From an uncultured Mucispirillum sp. (GTDB taxonomy: Bacteria; Chrysiogenota; Deferribacteres; Deferribacterales; Mucispirillaceae), in contig CAMEZN010000052.1 of the NCBI GenBank assembly GCA_945947845.1, positions 1-8,672 of the forward strand: a stretch of DNA of 8,672 nt, written 5' to 3'. Shown here one piece after another: positions 6,367-8,672 of this stretch. The notes below the pieces were generated by a model, which worked only from the letters and a program-made list of their open reading frames with translations, made no database searches and was not told the DNA's origin. A program made the position numbers and the translations under genes. The first letter of the stretch is position 1, and every line of letters starts with the position of its first letter.

Positions 6367-6394
6367 TGTATATATCCAATAATGAATATATACA
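6367..6394 (-). terminator. Inverted repeat after the exported-protein pair, possible weak terminator
   Basis: TGTATATAT / ATATATACA, a perfect 9-bp but almost wholly A-T stem with a 10-base loop, starting 9 bases downstream of the stop of the 6404-6937 gene. No proper U-tract follows on the minus strand (TCTTACT). It is a weak terminator at best, but it is the only hairpin I found at the end of this putative operon. Confidence 0.25.
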
Positions 6395-6403
6395 ATTATT
6401 AGC

Positions 6404-6937
6404 TTACAGGAACATATATTTTGAATGGGAAAGATTTTTTATTTTATTACTTTCTTTTTCTAAAATCATAATAATAATTTTATCCTGTTCAAAGGGTATT
6501 TCCCATATTACTCTATTTTCATTTTTATAATAATGCAGTCCCACAGCAGCAATTTTATCTTCTAAATTTATTTTATTTTCACTGCTGTCTGCTGGCATAG
6601 GGATAACTCTTGATGAATATATAAAATCATAGCCTGCAAATGCTGAACCTTCTGCAAAAATATTACCTTTCATTTGCATTTTTAGTGTAGAGTTAATTAC
6701 ATTACCGGTAATATTTAAATCAATAGTTACATGTCCTTTACTGCCTGTAACAGAATTTTTATCATCAGAATCAATAAATATTCGTTTATCTTTTAATATT
6801 ACAAACCTTTCTATTTCATAAGTGCCGTTCAGGCTTACAGGATTATCTGTAATATTTATAGTCATTGGTTCTGTAATATCTGCAAATACAAAAGTGAAAT
6901 TTGCAAGGATTATTATCACTGTAAGAATAATACGCAT
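6404..6937 (-). CDS. Exported protein, second copy of a tandem paralogous pair
   Basis: A 177-residue protein of a family I do not recognise. It has a Sec signal peptide (hydrophobic residues 3-18, likely cleavage after VFA at 17-19) with no lipobox cysteine, so it is probably periplasmic or secreted. The mature part looks mainly beta: alternating polar/hydrophobic strands, NGTYEIER at 37-44, a DSD turn, KMQMKG mid-protein, and IWEIPFE at 144-150 followed by a strand. These landmarks recur in order in the preceding gene, showing a tandem duplication. The C-terminus is extended and basic. I chose the ATG at 6937, with GAGG 6 bases upstream, over an in-frame TTG at 6949. It starts 1 base after the upstream stop, and its SD lies inside the upstream gene's last codons, so translation is probably coupled. 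A lipocalin-like or small beta-barrel fold is possible, but that is inference. Confidence 0.78.
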   Translation of the reverse strand: MRIILTVIIILANFTFVFADITEPMTINITDNPVSLNGTYEIERFVILKDKRIFIDSDDKNSVTGSKGHVTIDLNITGNVINSTLKMQMKGNIFAEGSAFAGYDFIYSSRVIPMPADSSENKINLEDKIAAVGLHYYKNENRVIWEIPFEQDKIIIMILEKESNKIKNLSHSKYMFL

Positions 6938-6938
6938 A

Positions 6939-7481
6939 TTAATCCTCAATAATTAAAAAAGGCTTTTTATCTATAATGGTAGATATATCATTTTCTTTTT
7001 CAAGTTTTAAAATAAGTGTTAATCCTTTTTCAAAAGGCATTTCCCATATTAAATCTTCATGGTCATATATAGTCATACCTATTGATGACAGTGCCTTTGA
7101 AAGAGATGTTCCTGACGGCCTTTGTGCTGTAAATGTCTGGCTGTCATACAAAAACGAGTAATTTGCAATTTCAGGCCGTTTAAAAGCAGGTCCAACCATC
7201 TGCATTTTATATATTAAATCAACAGCAACAGTATTTTGACTGATTTTCATATTAATTGTAGCAATTCCTTTATCATCATAAACATCATAACTGTTATCAG
7301 AATCAAGCAGTGTAGTATCTCCATTCCTAATAATTAACCGTTCTACTTCATAGGTGCCGTTAAAACTTAATGGGTCTGTTAAAGATATTGGCACAGGCAC
7401 ACCTGCATATCTGCTATTTTGTGCTGATGCAAAAGAATAAATGCTTATTATTAAAAGGCTGAATAATATTATTTTTTTCAT
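6939..7481 (-). CDS. Exported protein, first copy of a tandem paralogous pair
   Basis: A 180-residue protein of unrecognised family. A clear Sec signal peptide (KK, then hydrophobic 4-17, cleavage after ASA at 18-20) is followed by a mature domain predicted to be beta-rich. Landmarks shared with the next gene are NGTYEVER at 41-48, DSD, YKMQMVG, a tyrosine-rich strand (YSFLYDS), and IWEMPFEKG from 145, followed by LTLILKLEKE. Identity outside these blocks is modest, so the duplication is old. No cysteine lipobox and no transmembrane helix after the signal, so it is likely soluble in the periplasm or secreted. GGAG lies 7 bases before the ATG. It is preceded by the PLD-like gene after a 50-base gap with no terminator, which suggests one operon. 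Function unknown. Confidence 0.8.
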   Translation of the reverse strand: MKKIILFSLLIISIYSFASAQNSRYAGVPVPISLTDPLSFNGTYEVERLIIRNGDTTLLDSDNSYDVYDDKGIATINMKISQNTVAVDLIYKMQMVGPAFKRPEIANYSFLYDSQTFTAQRPSGTSLSKALSSIGMTIYDHEDLIWEMPFEKGLTLILKLEKENDISTIIDKKPFLIIED

Positions 7482-7531
7482 ATTTTCACTCCATTATATT
7501 TTATAGTCGTTTATAATTACAATAAGTTACA

Positions 7532-8125
7532 TTATTCTATAATTTTTGTAAAATATTCTTTTATTTTTTTTGCTTCACTGTTAGATATTATTCTAACAGA
7601 ATTTTCACTATTTCTTTTCATTGCACTGTATGTAAAATTATGACTGCCAGTATAAATGATTTTATCATCAATTAAACAAAGTTTTGCATGCAGTTTTTTG
7701 CTTTCATTATCATATAATATATTTATACCATTTTTCATTAAATATGCAGCAGTATTTTCATTATATTTATTTGATAAGTCATTTTCATCTTTTGATTTTT
7801 CAAAAATTATTGTAACATTTACATTTCTTTTTGCAGCATTAATAAGTGCAGATGTAATTAGCGGAATAGGTTCTTCAAGGTTATTAATATTATAATTATC
7901 AAGCTTATACATAAATAAAGCACAGGTAATGCTTTCTTCTGCTTTGGCAGTATCAGAAGTAAAATATCTTACATATTCATCATCATTTAATATGGTATAT
8001 GAACCTTCCTGATAATTATTTTTTGAAAGAATATTTGCTGTAAGTATAAACAGAGCAAAAAGCACAGGGGAAATGATTTTTAAAATGGTAATTATATAGT
8101 GGTAGTTTTTTCTATCTCTTTCCAT
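7532..8125 (-). CDS. Membrane-anchored single-HKD phospholipase D-like protein
   Basis: A 197-residue protein with a basic N-terminus, one hydrophobic helix (about residues 11-34) and a PLD-like domain. The catalytic motif is complete: H146, K148, D153, G160, S161 and N163 (HAKLCLIDDKIIYTGSHN), with E174 after it. Before it lies the expected fold: ESITCALFMYKL, a helix with INAAKRNVNVTIIFEKS, and LMKNGINILYD. With only one HKD motif, the enzyme should work as a dimer, like Nuc-type nucleases. The substrate could be nucleic acid or phospholipid. The helix may be an uncleaved anchor or a signal sequence, placing the domain outside the cytoplasm. The start overlaps the end of engB by 34 bases in another frame, with an AAAGAG-like site 5 bases upstream; no later Met occurs before residue 72. 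Overlap implies cotranscription and perhaps coupling with engB. Confidence 0.85.
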   Translation of the reverse strand: MERDRKNYHYIITILKIISPVLFALFILTANILSKNNYQEGSYTILNDDEYVRYFTSDTAKAEESITCALFMYKLDNYNINNLEEPIPLITSALINAAKRNVNVTIIFEKSKDENDLSNKYNENTAAYLMKNGINILYDNESKKLHAKLCLIDDKIIYTGSHNFTYSAMKRNSENSVRIISNSEAKKIKEYFTKIIE

Positions 8126-8667
8126 ATCTGCTCTTTGCCTATACCTGTTACAGCAGAAAACACAATGAGATTTTCTTTTGAAATAAGTGTTTTTTCAGAA
8201 ATTATTTTTATTTGTTTTGCCTTTTCATTATTAGAAAGCTTATCTGATTTTGTAAGCACAGCAATTAGTGGCACATTTCGCGACTGCATAGCAGCAATCA
8301 TTTTCATATCATCATCATTTGGAATACGCCTTATATCTAAAAGAAGAACACATAATGATAAATTTTTTCTATTAGCAAAATAGTGTTCTATAAGCTTTCC
8401 CCATGCAGCCCGTTCTGATTTAGAAACAGCAGCATAGCCATAGCCGGGTAAATCAGTAAAAATATATTTATCATCTATATTAAAAAAATTTACAAGCCTT
8501 GTTTTACCAGGAGTGTTGCCTACTTTCACAAGGTTTTTACGGTCTAATATTCTGTTAATCATTGATGACTTGCCAACATTACTTCTGCCAGCAAAACAGA
8601 TTTCAGGTAAATCACTTTTTATAAATTGCTCTGGTTTTGCAGCTGATAATATAAATGAAGCATTCAT
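8092..8667 (-). CDS. engB: Ribosome-assembly GTPase EngB/YsxC/YihA
   Basis: A 191-residue, single-domain GTPase of the TrmE-Era-EngA-YihA-Septin class, an essential cytoplasmic factor for 50S subunit assembly. All G motifs are visible: G1 GRSNVGKS (27-34), G2 threonine in GNTPGKTR (T56), G3 DLPG in DLPGYGYA (72-79), G4 TKSD (140-143) and G5 SA (172-173). LLDIRRIPNDDD (110-121) matches the family's D-x-R region. Length is normal (about 190-210). The ATG at 8667 is preceded directly by an in-frame TAA (8668-8670), so the N-terminus is complete; the SD lies beyond the window. It appears to head, or sit within, an operon with the PLD-like gene and the exported pair; the PLD gene begins inside its last 34 bases. 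Confidence 0.97.
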   Translation of the reverse strand: MNASFILSAAKPEQFIKSDLPEICFAGRSNVGKSSMINRILDRKNLVKVGNTPGKTRLVNFFNIDDKYIFTDLPGYGYAAVSKSERAAWGKLIEHYFANRKNLSLCVLLLDIRRIPNDDDMKMIAAMQSRNVPLIAVLTKSDKLSNNEKAKQIKIISEKTLISKENLIVFSAVTGIGKEQIWKEIEKTTTI

Positions 8668-8672
8668 TTATA

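Noticed and set aside
6312..6530. Plus-strand 72-residue frame beginning with TTG
   Set aside because: Its start coincides with the -35 box of the putative promoter, it has no SD, and it runs antisense to the exported-protein gene; no recognisable protein.
6938..6949. TTG at 6949 as start of the second exported protein
   Set aside because: It would overlap the upstream gene and has no SD; the ATG at 6937 has GAGG at 6 bases and gives a cleaner signal peptide.

Overview
The window is an AT-rich bacterial chromosome segment with tightly packed genes, strong preference for A/T-ending codons, clear Shine-Dalgarno (SD) sites in front of most genes, and sigma-70-type promoters built on TTGACA. Signal peptides without lipobox cysteines and an envelope-heavy gene set suggest a Gram-negative-type cell. 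The composition and gene set remind me of low-GC, gut-associated lineages such as Deferribacterota (Mucispirillum-like). That is an impression only: the window holds no rRNA or other phylogenetic marker that settles it.

Left part (1-4044, + strand). A MATE-family multidrug/cation exporter enters from outside the window. Three bases after it comes a very AT-rich P-loop kinase-like gene. Next, behind its own promoter, is a DUF2156 protein (the aminoacyl-transfer domain of phosphatidylglycerol lysyltransferases, without its membrane part). It is followed closely by a membrane-anchored SPFH/band-7 scaffold protein with a very strong SD. A perfect 16-bp hairpin (4057-4092) ends this block and also serves the convergent gene.

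Middle part (4122-6225, - strand). Three separately promoted membrane-related genes lie here: a bacterial PH-domain (YdbS-like) protein, a TSUP (TauE/SafE) permease and a DUF1269 glycine-zipper protein. The PH gene is the notable one. Its promoter has a perfect -35, a perfect extended -10, and a run of nine C in the 16-bp spacer; a run of nine A sits in codons 3-6. This is the architecture of a phase-variable gene switched by slipped-strand mispairing.

Right part (6404-8667, - strand). This is a likely operon starting with the ribosome-assembly GTPase EngB/YsxC. It is followed by a membrane-anchored single-HKD phospholipase D-like protein that overlaps engB by 34 bp, and by two tandem, translationally coupled, secreted paralogues of a family I do not recognise. 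A well-formed + strand promoter at 6312-6340 points into the last gene in antisense and shares a 13-bp palindrome with the DUF1269 promoter.

No RNA genes, CRISPR arrays, insertion sequences or origins were seen. No gene-free stretch exceeds 300 bases; the longest is 4551-4792 (242 bases), which holds the PH promoter and the TSUP terminator. The best candidate for new biology is the putative on/off promoter of the PH-domain gene. The second is the unrecognised exported pair beside the PLD-like protein.
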